Under the pieces are notes generated by a model, which saw only the letters and a program-made list of their open reading frames with translations, did not search any database and was not told the DNA's origin. The translations under genes were made by a program, and so were the position numbers. Below, piece by piece: positions 7,980 through 17,683 of a stretch of 64,000 nucleotides of DNA (position 1 is its first letter; each line of letters begins with the position of its first letter). This DNA is from Acidobacteriota bacterium (GTDB lineage Bacteria; Acidobacteriota; Terriglobia; Bryobacterales; Bryobacteraceae), in the NCBI GenBank assembly GCA_947470805.1, contig CANIVU010000027.1, forward strand, positions 1 through 64,000, given 5' to 3'.

Positions 7980-10415
7980 TTAGAACTGGAAGCGGGCGAC
8001 AACCTGCCCGTTACGGGGCCCGTTGAAGACGCTGGCGGGGTTGATGCGTCCGAAACCGGCGGTGACGTTGCCGGCGGCATCGGTCCGCGTGGTGGCGGCC
8101 GGGTTGCCGGAGTCCGGGTTGTTCAGATACGTCCGGTTGAAGACGTTGAAGAACTCGCCGCGGAAGCTGATGGTGTAGCGTTCCTTGACCTTGAACATGC
8201 GCCCGAAGGAGAGTTGTTCGTCAGGACGGCGCGCGGTGCGGTAGTCGTTGTAGTAGGCGGCCGCGGTTCCCCATTCGCCAGGGCCGGCATCGGTCCAAGC
8301 CTTCGGGTTCAGGGTGAGCTGCTTGAAGGGGTCGATGCTCTTGCCGTTGTTGAGGTCCATCAGGTAGAGCGGTTCGCCGGGCACGCGGTTGTAGCGGGTG
8401 CCGCGGAAGAGCAGGCTGGCGAGCGCGTTGTTCGAGTTCGGCGCCTGGATGGGGAAGCCGCTGGAATAGCGCAGAATGCCGCCCAGGGTCCAGCCACTGA
8501 AGAAGGCCTTGGTGGCCCAGTTCTTGTTCCACTTCGGTGTGTCGTAGTTGAAGCCGACGACGAGCACCTGCGGCTGATCGTTGACCGAGAAGGTCTTCTG
8601 ATTGGGCCGGTTGTAAACGTCGTTGGTGGGCACGATGCCGCCGCTTTGGGTTTCCACGTTGGTCAGATTCTTGGACCAGGTGTAGGCGATGGTGCTGGTG
8701 AGGCCGCGCGAGTAGCGCTTGGTGACCTTGATCTGCAGCGAGTCATACCAGGTGTTGCCGAGCGGGGCCCATAGGCTGCCGAGGCCGCCGAACTGCGGGA
8801 ACGGCCGCAAGGACTGCGCCAGCGTGTTGGAGCCGGCGAAGCTGTCGTACGGCTTCTTGAAGCCACGGGCGACGACGGCGGCCGAATCGATGCGGGAGTT
8901 GAGCAGGGTACGGTCGCCGGCGTTGTTGATGTCCAGACCGAAGGTCTTGATGCGGGAGGCGGTGAGGCCGTTGTAGTCGTTGAGACCATCGGCACGGAAC
9001 CAGACGCCACGGTTGCCGACGTAGGCCACTTCGGCGACGAGGCTATTGCCGAATTCGCGCTGCAGGCTCATGTTCCAGTTGGCCATGCGGGGCGGGCGGC
9101 CGGCGTTGGGATCGAGCAGCGCGGGCGGGGAATTGATCTGGCCATTTGACGGGCGAATGCCGGGGTCATAGCTGGCGAAGGTGAGTTCGCTGGGGCTATA
9201 GCTGAGCCCGTTGCGGAGTGTTACGCCCGGTTCAGCGTAGGCGGGGTTCGAGAAGTTGATGGTGTTGAACCCCATCCCGAGCGAGTTGCCACCGCCGATG
9301 TAGGCGAAGTTGGCCACCTGCGCGTAGCTGATGGCGAAGCCGGCGCGCGCCACCCATTTGGGCGCGAACTGGTAGGCCATGCCAAGGCGCGGACCGAAGG
9401 CGAAGGGATACGTCTTGGTGAGGTCGCAGTTGCACCGGCCGTTGCCAGTGCCGGCGTAGCGGGTGGCCCCGGGCAGATTGCCGGCGGCTGGATTTTTGGC
9501 CGTCGGGTCGAACATCGAGATGCGATCATGCAGTTCGGTGGAGGCCGGCTGGACGTCGTAGCGGATACCGTAGTCGAGCGTCAGCTTGCGATTGATGCGC
9601 CAGGTGTCCTGGACGAAGAAGCCCCAGGTGGGCCGGCGATACTGCGGGTCCTGCGGGTTGGAGACGCTGGCCGTGCCGGCGTAGCCGAGCAGGAAGCTGG
9701 CGTAGTTGAACCCGGCGTTCCCACCGTTGAGCGCGACGCCCTGCAGGGCGGGCATGGAGGTTTGGGCGACGCCGAAGGCGTAGGTGCCGGCGACGTTGCC
9801 GGTGGAGCGGTTGGTGAAGTTATCGAACTTCCATTCGCCGCCGAACTTGTAGGAGTGGTTGCCTTTGATCCAAACCGACGAGGCGACGGCTGTGGGCTTG
9901 TCCTGCAGATACAGCGTGCGGTTGGTGGGGCCGATGTCGAAGCCGAGGCCGCCCTGCGCGCCGCCGAGACCGGTGATGCGGGGGAAGCCGGCCATGAAGC
10001 CGCCCTTCAAGCCGAGTTGGCCGGCGGCGTCGAAATTGGCGATGACGTCGGGCGCGGCGTCGGGATTGTGATAGCGCTGATAGCCGACGCCGACGTGCAG
10101 CAGCAGCGTGGGCCGGATGGAGGTATCGAAGTTCACGCGCGTGGTGTAGGAGCGGATGATCTGATCGCGACGGGCGCTGATGGGGTCGGGCAGGCCTTCC
10201 TGGCCGTTGTCCTTATCGGTGCGTTCCATGGAGAAGTAGCCGGCGATCTTGGTGTTGCTGGTGAAGTTGTGATCCACCTTCACGCTGGGGATGTCCTGGA
10301 TTTTGCGGAAGTTGTAGCGGCGCTCGAAGTTGTTGACGAGTGCGCTGTTGATGGCTTTGGGAACCAGGGCCTGGATCTTCAGCGCGACCGGATCGAGGAG
10401 CGACGTGGGGATCAC
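7980..10415 (-). CDS. C-terminal part of a frameshifted TonB-dependent receptor
   Basis: An 811-codon frame that holds the end of a plug and a complete beta-barrel ending in ...VARFQF, whose terminal phenylalanine is an outer-membrane signature. It has no signal peptide. It overlaps the stop of the preceding fragment by four bases (GTGA), so it could only begin at a GTG inside an obviously continuing protein. Joined to the 380-residue upstream fragment it gives about 1,190 residues, the usual size for this acidobacterial receptor family and similar to the intact 1,111-residue receptor nearby. The junction would read FPNKM then IPTSLLDP in one frame if one TG of a TGTG were removed. Either the gene is inactive by a 2-bp duplication, or the sequence has an error there. 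Confidence 0.85.
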   Translation of the reverse strand: MIPTSLLDPVALKIQALVPKAINSALVNNFERRYNFRKIQDIPSVKVDHNFTSNTKIAGYFSMERTDKDNGQEGLPDPISARRDQIIRSYTTRVNFDTSIRPTLLLHVGVGYQRYHNPDAAPDVIANFDAAGQLGLKGGFMAGFPRITGLGGAQGGLGFDIGPTNRTLYLQDKPTAVASSVWIKGNHSYKFGGEWKFDNFTNRSTGNVAGTYAFGVAQTSMPALQGVALNGGNAGFNYASFLLGYAGTASVSNPQDPQYRRPTWGFFVQDTWRINRKLTLDYGIRYDVQPASTELHDRISMFDPTAKNPAAGNLPGATRYAGTGNGRCNCDLTKTYPFAFGPRLGMAYQFAPKWVARAGFAISYAQVANFAYIGGGNSLGMGFNTINFSNPAYAEPGVTLRNGLSYSPSELTFASYDPGIRPSNGQINSPPALLDPNAGRPPRMANWNMSLQREFGNSLVAEVAYVGNRGVWFRADGLNDYNGLTASRIKTFGLDINNAGDRTLLNSRIDSAAVVARGFKKPYDSFAGSNTLAQSLRPFPQFGGLGSLWAPLGNTWYDSLQIKVTKRYSRGLTSTIAYTWSKNLTNVETQSGGIVPTNDVYNRPNQKTFSVNDQPQVLVVGFNYDTPKWNKNWATKAFFSGWTLGGILRYSSGFPIQAPNSNNALASLLFRGTRYNRVPGEPLYLMDLNNGKSIDPFKQLTLNPKAWTDAGPGEWGTAAAYYNDYRTARRPDEQLSFGRMFKVKERYTISFRGEFFNVFNRTYLNNPDSGNPAATTRTDAAGNVTAGFGRINPASVFNGPRNGQVVARFQF

Positions 10416-11554
10416 ATTTTATTGGGGAAGACGTCGCGGTAGATGCGGCCATCGGGGCCGGTGCGATTCGTGCGCGGGTCATAGATCGTGTTTTCGAGAA
10501 TCGGGCGGCCGAGGCCGTCTGTGCCGAGGTTGCGGCCGGTGCGTGCGAGGCTGAAGTCGCCGTTGCGATAGGCGTCGGTGGGCACGGTGCCGTAGCCATC
10601 GAACTTGCCTTCCTTGTTCAAATACTTTTCGTAATTGAGGAAGAAGAACGTGCGATTCTTGCCGTTGTAGAGTTTCGGAATCACGATGGGACCGCCAAAG
10701 GTGGCGCCGTAGTTGTTGCGGCGGGCGCGGGGGCGGACCAGGTTGTTGTCACCGCGGTTGGTGAACGGGATACCGGCGTTGAAGGCTTCGTTGACGTAGT
10801 AGTCGTAGACGGAGCTATGGAAGTTGTTGGTGCCGGAACGGGATGTGAAGTTGAACAGTCCGCCACCGACCTGGCCGAATTCGGCGGAGTAGTTGGAGGT
10901 CTGCAGCGTGAATTCTTCGACCGCTTCCACGGAAGCCTGCGACTCGTCGGAGACGCGGCCATCGAGGGCGCTGGTGGTGTCCTGACCTTCGAAGATGATC
11001 TTGAAGGTGCCGGCCGGCGCGCCGTTGACCTTGATGTTGTTCCACCCGTTGATGGAGGCGCCGGGGGAGAGCTGCGTGAAGCTGAGCGGGTTGCGGATGG
11101 CACCCTGGCCGATGGCGAAATTCAGGGGCAGTTGATTCAGCTGTTCGCGGTTGATGGTGGTGGAGACGGCGGCGCTATCGGGGGTGAGCAACGCGGCTTC
11201 GGAGGTGACTGAGATGGACTCGCTGGCGGTGCCGAGCTGGAGAACAATGTCGACCGAAGCGGTCTGGGCAACCTGCACTCGTACGCCTTTTTGCAGCGAC
11301 TTTCGGAAGCCCTGCATTTCGACGGAGACATCGTAGAGGCCGGCGCTGAGATAAGGTGCCGAGAAAGCGCCGGTCTGCGTGGTGTTCAGTTCCAGTCGGA
11401 CGCCGGTGCCCTGATTGACAATCAGGACCTGTGCGTTAGGGATGAGTGCGCCGGCTGGGTCGGCAACGGTGCCGGTAATCGTACCGCGATCCGACTGGGC
11501 GAACCCTAACGTCGTGAACGCGATCGCTGCCAACAGGGAGCGGAGTTTATACAT
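10412..11554 (-). CDS. N-terminal part of a frameshifted TonB-dependent receptor
   Basis: A 380-codon frame with a signal peptide (cleavage near FAQS, residue 20), a carboxypeptidase-regulatory-like domain (GTITGTVADPAGALI onward, about 24-110) and most of a TonB plug. It then stops (TGA) just after FPNKM, in the middle of the segment that in full-length relatives runs into the barrel. The remainder continues in another frame in the fragment ending at 7980. On its own the product would be exported but could not form a barrel. The gene lies 54 bp downstream of a secreted YVTN protein on the same strand, so the two may share a transcript. Confidence 0.85.
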   Translation of the reverse strand: MYKLRSLLAAIAFTTLGFAQSDRGTITGTVADPAGALIPNAQVLIVNQGTGVRLELNTTQTGAFSAPYLSAGLYDVSVEMQGFRKSLQKGVRVQVAQTASVDIVLQLGTASESISVTSEAALLTPDSAAVSTTINREQLNQLPLNFAIGQGAIRNPLSFTQLSPGASINGWNNIKVNGAPAGTFKIIFEGQDTTSALDGRVSDESQASVEAVEEFTLQTSNYSAEFGQVGGGLFNFTSRSGTNNFHSSVYDYYVNEAFNAGIPFTNRGDNNLVRPRARRNNYGATFGGPIVIPKLYNGKNRTFFFLNYEKYLNKEGKFDGYGTVPTDAYRNGDFSLARTGRNLGTDGLGRPILENTIYDPRTNRTGPDGRIYRDVFPNKM

Positions 11555-11608
11555 GATGATGTTCCTGCTTCGGAATACCGAAGCCGGAACAAGGCTATCA
11601 GATCCCCG

Positions 11609-14485
11609 CTAGCGGCGAATGGTAACGACGACCGGGTCGCTCTGTTCCGCGCGCAGAATGGAGCGCACCTGAACAACGGCCGGGCCCGGGGGCAGGTTTT
11701 CCGGGATCTGCGCCGAGATCTGGCCGTTGGAGGTTTGGATGAGCGGCAGCGGCAGCTCGTTCATCACCACGCAGGAGCCGCCGAGAACGGTAGGGGCGGG
11801 AAGGCTGGTGGCGGTGGCGGCGTTGGCAAGCAGGTTGCCGTTGATGGTCACGAAACCACCGGGGCGCAGATTTGGCGTGCCGTCTTCACTATTGACGATG
11901 CCGCGGTTGCCGGCGGTGATCGTCGGTCGCGGGGCGGTGCCGGTGGGATAGACGGGAATGACGCTGAGGCCGCTGACGCCGATGGAGTAGGCCAGGTTCT
12001 GATCGTCGACCAGGATCTGGCGGGCCGGCGTGTTAACGCGCGCCGCGCCGAATACGCTGAACTGCGGGTTTTCCGGAGCGACGGCGATGACCGTTTCCGA
12101 GCCGGTCTGAATGTTGACCATTTCAAGCGTCGCGCGGGCATCGTCGCGGGTGACCGAATTCAGATTCTGCCGCACCGGCGTGGTCATGCGGAGGAAGACG
12201 TTTTCATTCAGCGCGTAGACGCTGGCGACGTTGCGCTGGCCGTTGGAGACGATGGTCTGCGTGGGCGGTTGGCCGGGCGCGGCGGGGGCGCCGAACTGCG
12301 TGACGCCCGGGCGTTCCGTGCCGCCGATGACGGCGAGCGAGGGGCTGAGAATCAGGCCGTTGGCAAGGAAGAACGAGCCCGCCGGACCGCTGCTGGCCGG
12401 GCCGAAGTAGGAGACCGGCGCCTGGTCGTACAACTGGCGCGAGGCGGTGTAGGAATCGGCGATGGCGTCGTAGAGATAGGCGTTCGCGTTGCCGGCCATG
12501 GTGAGGATGTACTCACCTCCCGGCGAGGCGACCATGGAAATCGGCGCGCCGATGGTCACGGGCGTGATGCTATTGGCCGGCCGGACCGTGGCCTGATTGC
12601 CGATGACACGCCAGAAGCTGCCGTTGGACATCATGAACTGCAACCCGGACAGTCCGTAGGCCATGGCGATGGGACGAACGGGCGCCTGCTGGCCGATGCG
12701 CGGGATGGCGGGGAAGTCCACTTTCCCGGTGAGGCTCATGGTTTCCAGGTCGATAATATCGATCGATTCGCCACCGGTGTTGCCGACGTAGAGCGTCTGC
12801 GCGTCAGGGGTCATGGCGAGCGCGTGCGGCAATTGGCCGACTTCGACGGGGGCCAGGAACTGCTGTGCTTTCGTGTCGAAAATCTCGATGCGGTTGAACC
12901 CGGAGTTGGAGATATAGATGCGCCCGCGCTTGCTGTCGAGCACCATATCGTACAGGCCTTCGGCGTTGTTCAACGTCACCGGAAGCGGGTAGATGACGCC
13001 GCGCTGATCCTTCTCGCGATAGTTCATGTAGACGCGGATGACATTGGGGAAATTGATGGCGTCGAGCGATTGGAGCGTGATGTTGACGGCGGCGCCGTTG
13101 CTGCCTGCCGCACCGGTAAAGAGGTTGGTGCCAGGCTGGCGCACCACGCCGCTGCGGCCCGGTTCCATGGTGAATGTGATCGTCGACGGCGCCACACCGC
13201 TCGACTGCTGCATGACGAGCGCGGTGGTCGTGTTCGGGATGCTGTAGGTCAGGCGGCCTTTGCCCAGATTGGCGATTTTGACCGCCGCCTTGGCGACGCC
13301 CTTGTTGCAGTTATCGACGGCGAGAAAGACCTGTGTTGTCTCCGATTGCAGGATCGGATAGTCGTAGAGCGCGCCGACCGGGAGATACAACAGACCCGAT
13401 TCGGAGATCGCGAACACATTATTGCCGTCCTTGGTGCTGGCCATCGCGCCAAGGATCGACTCCTTAAGCCGCAGCCCCAGACGGACGCCGAGATTCGCCG
13501 CCCCGCCCACAAGGAGGACATTGGCCACCGGCCGCGCCGTCGTGGCTGCTGTATTGAAGGCGCTATAGAGTGTTTTTCCATCCAGCGAATACGCGCTGCC
13601 GCCGAGATTGCGCTGGATGTTGAATCCGGGATTGTTGCCGTTCCCAACGAAGAAGGGGAAGCTGGCGGTGCTCATCTGCGCGACAACGGCCAGAGTGGCG
13701 GTGTCGTACAGCGTGGAGCCGGCCATGAACTTGCTGCCATCCGGCGACATGGAAAGCACCGTCGATTGGCCGGTAACAGTACGGTTGCGGATCACTGTGC
13801 CGGATGCGGTTTCGTAGACGAAGAGCGTGGTCTGCGCGGTGTTGGCGTTTTGGTTGATCGCCACCATGCCGACGATGAAGTTGCCGTCAGGCGTCGTGGT
13901 CAGCCGGCCGGGGAACGCCGTTGCCGGGCGGCCGGCAAAGACCGCCGGCAGCGGTGCCGGGGTGCTGATGGTGGGCGGATTGGGAATCGAGAAAATCTGT
14001 TGGCCGGAGCTCTGCGTGCGGTCGAACAGCAGCAGTGTGTTCAGCGCGTTGTTGGTGCCGGTTCCCTGCGTGGTGATTAGGACGCGGCCATCGGCGCCCA
14101 CCGCGACGCCCTCGGGCTTCGCCGGCAGGCTCACCGTGTTGACGACCGAATCCGAACCCAGATCGATAACGCTCAGCCCGGTGCTCTGCGTATTGGTGAC
14201 GTAGAGGTACGCGTTGTCCGGCGAGATGGCGGCGGCCAGCGGGAAGTTGCCCACCACGATGCTCTTCATCACTTTGCGTTCGCTCAGGCTCAGCACGTCG
14301 ACGCGGTTCGCCGTCGAGTTCACCGAATAGATGCGGCCGCGCACTTCGTCGAGCACGATATCGGACGGCGTGCCGCCCAGATTCACGACGGTACCAAAGG
14401 TGGCGCCGGTGGTTTGGGCGAAAGCCGCGGAGGCAAGGAGGATGCCGGAAATCCCCAGCCGGAAAATAGTCGATTGCAGGGACAT
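11609..14485 (-). CDS. Secreted YVTN beta-propeller protein with TIGR03437 C-terminal domain
   Basis: About 958 residues. A signal peptide ends near AFAQ (residue 23). The next several hundred residues contain repeated propeller blades of the YVTN type (SPDNAYLYVTN, DAQTLYVGN, DSKRGRIYISN and similar), in two groups separated by a middle Ig-like region. The last ~110 residues match the Solibacter-type TIGR03437 domain (TPNLRPGGFVTINGNLL, VVMNELPLPL, NGQISAQIPENLPPG). The family is known as a marker of Solibacter-like genomes; its function is unknown, probably a cell-surface binding or scaffold role. ATG at 14485 is preferred to a TTG two codons earlier. The split TonB receptor follows 54 bp downstream, which suggests a surface-protein operon. 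Confidence 0.88.
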   Translation of the reverse strand: MSLQSTIFRLGISGILLASAAFAQTTGATFGTVVNLGGTPSDIVLDEVRGRIYSVNSTANRVDVLSLSERKVMKSIVVGNFPLAAAISPDNAYLYVTNTQSTGLSVIDLGSDSVVNTVSLPAKPEGVAVGADGRVLITTQGTGTNNALNTLLLFDRTQSSGQQIFSIPNPPTISTPAPLPAVFAGRPATAFPGRLTTTPDGNFIVGMVAINQNANTAQTTLFVYETASGTVIRNRTVTGQSTVLSMSPDGSKFMAGSTLYDTATLAVVAQMSTASFPFFVGNGNNPGFNIQRNLGGSAYSLDGKTLYSAFNTAATTARPVANVLLVGGAANLGVRLGLRLKESILGAMASTKDGNNVFAISESGLLYLPVGALYDYPILQSETTQVFLAVDNCNKGVAKAAVKIANLGKGRLTYSIPNTTTALVMQQSSGVAPSTITFTMEPGRSGVVRQPGTNLFTGAAGSNGAAVNITLQSLDAINFPNVIRVYMNYREKDQRGVIYPLPVTLNNAEGLYDMVLDSKRGRIYISNSGFNRIEIFDTKAQQFLAPVEVGQLPHALAMTPDAQTLYVGNTGGESIDIIDLETMSLTGKVDFPAIPRIGQQAPVRPIAMAYGLSGLQFMMSNGSFWRVIGNQATVRPANSITPVTIGAPISMVASPGGEYILTMAGNANAYLYDAIADSYTASRQLYDQAPVSYFGPASSGPAGSFFLANGLILSPSLAVIGGTERPGVTQFGAPAAPGQPPTQTIVSNGQRNVASVYALNENVFLRMTTPVRQNLNSVTRDDARATLEMVNIQTGSETVIAVAPENPQFSVFGAARVNTPARQILVDDQNLAYSIGVSGLSVIPVYPTGTAPRPTITAGNRGIVNSEDGTPNLRPGGFVTINGNLLANAATATSLPAPTVLGGSCVVMNELPLPLIQTSNGQISAQIPENLPPGPAVVQVRSILRAEQSDPVVVTIRR

Positions 14486-14584
14486 AGCCAATTCGTTAGT
14501 CTAAACCCTTACACGGTTGGAAAGTTCCTCACCCCGGCGCAACAAAATCATAGGGGTGGGGTTGAATAGGGGTCCCACAGCGTA

Positions 14585-14953
14585 GTGACAGTCAAACTGT
14601 TGATAAAAAACACCAATCGAAACAGCGTTGTGGCGACGAATGCCGATATGGCGGACACGAGTCAGAAGCGACGGACCGGTTTGTTAAAACATACTCATCT
14701 TGCTGCGGGAGAGGGGCTTTGGATTGTACCCTGCGAAGCGGTGCACACGTTTGGGATGAAATTCCCGATCGACGTCCTCTACCTGAGCAAGCAGAAGAAA
14801 GTGTTGAAGATCCGGGACAACATGAAAAAGTCGCGCATGTCGGTGTGTTTCCGTGCGCATTCGGTACTGGAACTCCCAGCCGGCCACGCGGCCTTGACGG
14901 GCACGCTGGTTGGCGATCAACTGGAATTTACGAAACACACGGTGGAGAACTGA
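14585..14953 (+). CDS. DUF192 family protein
   Basis: A 122-residue single-domain protein of the DUF192 family: the RRTGLLKH segment, the PCEAVHTFGMKFPIDVLY block and the closing VLELPAG are the family landmarks and occur in the right order and at the normal length. There is no signal peptide, whereas many relatives are exported. It uses a GTG start. Its TGA overlaps the ATG of the TPR lipoprotein gene (TGATG, 14951-14955), placing it as the first gene of the Tad pilus locus; DUF192 genes are commonly found beside tad genes in other bacteria, though their role there is not known. Confidence 0.85.
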   Translation: MTVKLLIKNTNRNSVVATNADMADTSQKRRTGLLKHTHLAAGEGLWIVPCEAVHTFGMKFPIDVLYLSKQKKVLKIRDNMKKSRMSVCFRAHSVLELPAGHAALTGTLVGDQLEFTKHTVEN

Positions 14954-15921
14954 TGCGGCTGGCGATGACAGCGATGGCGGCGGGCGTACTGCTGACCGGC
15001 TGCGCGAATAAAAATCGCGTAAGCCGAGTCAGCGTGCCGTCCAACACCATGCAGCCGGTCATGCAGCGGCAGATCCTGAACGCCGTCGATGCCGGGGAGG
15101 GGAACCCGCGGGTGCGGGCGTTGCGGGAGAAGATCGCTGAAGAACCGCAGAACGTACGGGTGCGGGTGGAGTTGGCCGAGGAGTATCGCAAGGGCGGCTA
15201 CGTGGAATTGGAGTTGGAGCATCTGCGGTTGGCCGTGGAGCGGTTCCCGGAATCGGAAGCCGCCGTAACCGCGCTGAGCCGTTCGCTGATCCGTGTATCG
15301 CGCGGGTCGGAAGCGCTGATGCATCTGCAATCGTTTCTGCGGGCGCAGAAGAACGGGTCGGCCAACGTGCTTTCCTGGGCCGGAATTGCCAATGACGAAA
15401 TGGGCAATTACAAAGAAGGCGAGCCGCTGCATCGCCGCGCGCTGGAGCGGGCGCCGGGCCGCGATCAGTTGCACAACAATCTTGGTTACAACCTGATGAT
15501 GCAGGGCCGTAAGGCCGAAGCCGCCGAGCAATTCCGCCGCGCGCTGGAGCTCAATCCGGCATCGGAGACGGCGCGGAACAATCTGGGCTTGGCGCTGGGC
15601 GACCAGCCGGCGGCGGCCATCACGCAGTTCAGGCAGACGTCCGATCTCGCAGTGGCGCATAATAACTTGGCAGCCTACTTGTACGAGAAAGGGGACCTGG
15701 CGGGCGCGCGCAAGGAGTTGGAACTCGCGCTTGAGTACCGCAAGGACATGCCTCAGATTTTGGAAAATCTCCGGAAGATCGCGGCGCTGGACGGCTTGCC
15801 GATCCAGATGCCCCGGCGGGAGACGCATTCGTTTTGGAAAACATTCGCTCGCGGATTGAAGAACACCTTCGTCACGAGTGAGGACAAGAGTTCAATTGGC
15901 ACCGCGGAAGCGGGCCGGTAA
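14953..15921 (+). CDS. tadD: TadD-like TPR lipoprotein of the Tad pilus locus
   Basis: A 322-residue protein with a lipoprotein signal peptide (lipobox LLTGC near residue 16), then a row of tetratricopeptide repeats from about residue 40 to 290; the clearest blade is GRKAEAAEQFRRALELNPAS. The start ATG overlaps the stop of the DUF192 gene, and it is placed right before the lipobox. TadD proteins are lipoproteins that help the outer-membrane secretin of Tad/Flp systems assemble. The position, 14 bp before the Flp pilin gene, supports this role; the family assignment by sequence alone is only to TPR proteins. Confidence 0.8.
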   Translation: MRLAMTAMAAGVLLTGCANKNRVSRVSVPSNTMQPVMQRQILNAVDAGEGNPRVRALREKIAEEPQNVRVRVELAEEYRKGGYVELELEHLRLAVERFPESEAAVTALSRSLIRVSRGSEALMHLQSFLRAQKNGSANVLSWAGIANDEMGNYKEGEPLHRRALERAPGRDQLHNNLGYNLMMQGRKAEAAEQFRRALELNPASETARNNLGLALGDQPAAAITQFRQTSDLAVAHNNLAAYLYEKGDLAGARKELELALEYRKDMPQILENLRKIAALDGLPIQMPRRETHSFWKTFARGLKNTFVTSEDKSSIGTAEAGR

Positions 15922-15935
15922 GATAAGAGGAACCC

Positions 15936-16124
15936 ATGATTAAACAGCTCATGTTGCGCGTTTGGAATGAAGAACAGGGCCAGGACCTGGTGGAATACGC
16001 TTTGATCGTCGCCGCCGTCGGTCTGGCGCTGATCACCACGGTGAACCAGCTTTCGACGGCCGTCGTGTCGCTCTACTCGAGCATCACGCAGGGCCTCACC
16101 AGCATCGGCGCTTCGGGCCAGTAA
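15936..16124 (+). CDS. flp: Flp/Fap-type major pilin
   Basis: A 62-residue prepilin of the type IVb Flp class. A short basic leader ends in glycine 15; cleavage there gives a mature N-terminus QDLVEYALIVAAVGLAL, with the invariant Glu at +5 and Tyr at +6 that define Flp pilins. The long hydrophobic helix follows, and the tail is Ser/Gly-rich. An AAGAGGA Shine-Dalgarno lies 6-8 bases before the ATG. It would be processed by a TadV/CpaA prepilin peptidase, which is not encoded in this window. Confidence 0.95.
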   Translation: MIKQLMLRVWNEEQGQDLVEYALIVAAVGLALITTVNQLSTAVVSLYSSITQGLTSIGASGQ

Positions 16125-16143
16125 GGCTCGCGGAATTTTCAGG

Positions 16144-17565
16144 ATGGAGCCACGACGGTCAATTCAACCGGCGGCGTGGCTCCTGCCTGACCTGGCACTG
16201 GCGCTGGCACTGTTTACAGTGCTCTACGCGCTGGCGTTTTATCACGCGCCCGAACAACTGTTTCGGGATTCCGACACCGGCTGGCACATTCGGACCGGCG
16301 AAGGGATATTGCGCGACGCGGTGGTCCCGCGAGTGGATCCGTATTCGTTGTCGCGCCCCGGTGGCGCGTGGTACGCCTGGGAGTGGGCGGCCGACGCTGC
16401 CATGGGCTTTGCGCACATCCGCGCCGGATTGGCGGGCGTAGTTGTTCTGTACGTGGCGCTCATCGCCGCCTGCTCCTGGCTCTGGGTTCGTCTGCATTGG
16501 GCGTGCGGTTCGAACTTCTGGGCGGTTTGCCTGTTCGCTTCGCCCATGTTGACGGCGGCGCAATTGCACTGGCTGGCGCGGCCGCATGTCTTCGGCTGGG
16601 TGTGGCTGCTGGCGGCGCTGCTTCTACTGGAGAGCGGGCGCCTGCGGTGGTGGAGCGCGCTGGCGATATCGGTTGTCTGGGCCAATACACACGGATCCTT
16701 TTTTCTCCTCCCGGTCCTCTGTGTCCTCTATGGCGTTCGGTGGCCCATGCTGCTGGCAGCCGGACTTGGGTCGCTGCTGAATCCGTACGGCTGGCAGTTG
16801 CACGTCCATCTGGTGCGATACCTGAGCGACACCGAACTGCTCAGCCGCATCGCCGAGTTCCAGAGTTTCAACTTCCACAGCGAGGGCGCCTGGCAAATCG
16901 CCGCGCTCATGATGGTGGGCATGACCGGCGTCATTGCCGCGCTCGCCTGCGGCCAGTGGCGGCGGGCGGCGGTGCTGCTGCTGCTCTGTGCGATGGCGTT
17001 GCGCAGCGCGCGCGGGTTGCCCGTGTTGGCGTTGGCAGGATTGCCGCTCGCCGGCGGCGCGATCACCACCGCCCTCTCCCTCTGGCCCTTCTGGCCGAAG
17101 CAGGGCCGGGAGGCGATGGCCTACGGTGACAGGCTGCGCGCGCTGCAAGCGCCACTGCGCGGTTGGGCCACGGGCGCGTTGGTGGCGGTGCTGGCGGTAT
17201 TGGCCGTACTGGGCAGTAAGCCCGGCTTTCCCCCCTCCGAGTTCCCGGTCGCCGCTGCCGCGCACCTGCCCGCCGGCGGCATTCTGCTCGCGCCCGACAA
17301 ATATGGCGGGTTCTTAATTTATCGAGATAACGGCGCGCGCCGCGTCTACTTTGATGGACGCAGCGATTACTACGGCGCCGAATTCCTCAAAGAGTACGTC
17401 GCGCTGATCGAATTGCGCTCCGGTTGGGAGGAAACGATGCGGAAATACGGGTTTACCCACGCCTTGTTGCCCACACGGTTCTCTCTTATCCCCGCACTGG
17501 AGAAAAACGGCTGGAAAAGACGCTATTCCGACGCAACTTCCGTATTGTTGGAGCGGAACTTTTAG
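16144..17565 (+). CDS. Polytopic membrane protein within the Tad locus
   Basis: A 473-residue integral membrane protein with about ten predicted hydrophobic segments between residues 15 and 360 and a soluble C-terminal domain of roughly 110 residues. An early periplasmic-type loop carries DSDTGWHIRTGEG, a motif that recalls the acidic first loop of GT-C type glycosyltransferases, and PRVDPYS follows. By this layout it may transfer sugars from a lipid carrier, perhaps to the pilin or another surface molecule; I cannot name a family. It sits 19 bp after the flp pilin gene and 118 bp before cpaB, and is not a usual member of tad loci. Confidence 0.75.
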   Translation: MEPRRSIQPAAWLLPDLALALALFTVLYALAFYHAPEQLFRDSDTGWHIRTGEGILRDAVVPRVDPYSLSRPGGAWYAWEWAADAAMGFAHIRAGLAGVVVLYVALIAACSWLWVRLHWACGSNFWAVCLFASPMLTAAQLHWLARPHVFGWVWLLAALLLLESGRLRWWSALAISVVWANTHGSFFLLPVLCVLYGVRWPMLLAAGLGSLLNPYGWQLHVHLVRYLSDTELLSRIAEFQSFNFHSEGAWQIAALMMVGMTGVIAALACGQWRRAAVLLLLCAMALRSARGLPVLALAGLPLAGGAITTALSLWPFWPKQGREAMAYGDRLRALQAPLRGWATGALVAVLAVLAVLGSKPGFPPSEFPVAAAAHLPAGGILLAPDKYGGFLIYRDNGARRVYFDGRSDYYGAEFLKEYVALIELRSGWEETMRKYGFTHALLPTRFSLIPALEKNGWKRRYSDATSVLLERNF

Positions 17566-17683
17566 CGCTATGCTGTGTTGTTACGATATCAGGATTGCCT
17601 CCGTGTCCACGCTAGGGCCCGAACTGTGTCTTTTCGCGTCTGGCGCTGCCGATCCGGCCGGTACTCTTGTTTAAGGAAAGTGG

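Noticed and set aside
10405..10425. Programmed ribosomal frameshifting in the split TonB receptor
   Set aside because: The run AATAAAATGTG does not offer a good slippery heptamer for the needed -1 shift, and no stimulating structure was evident; a TG duplication is simpler.
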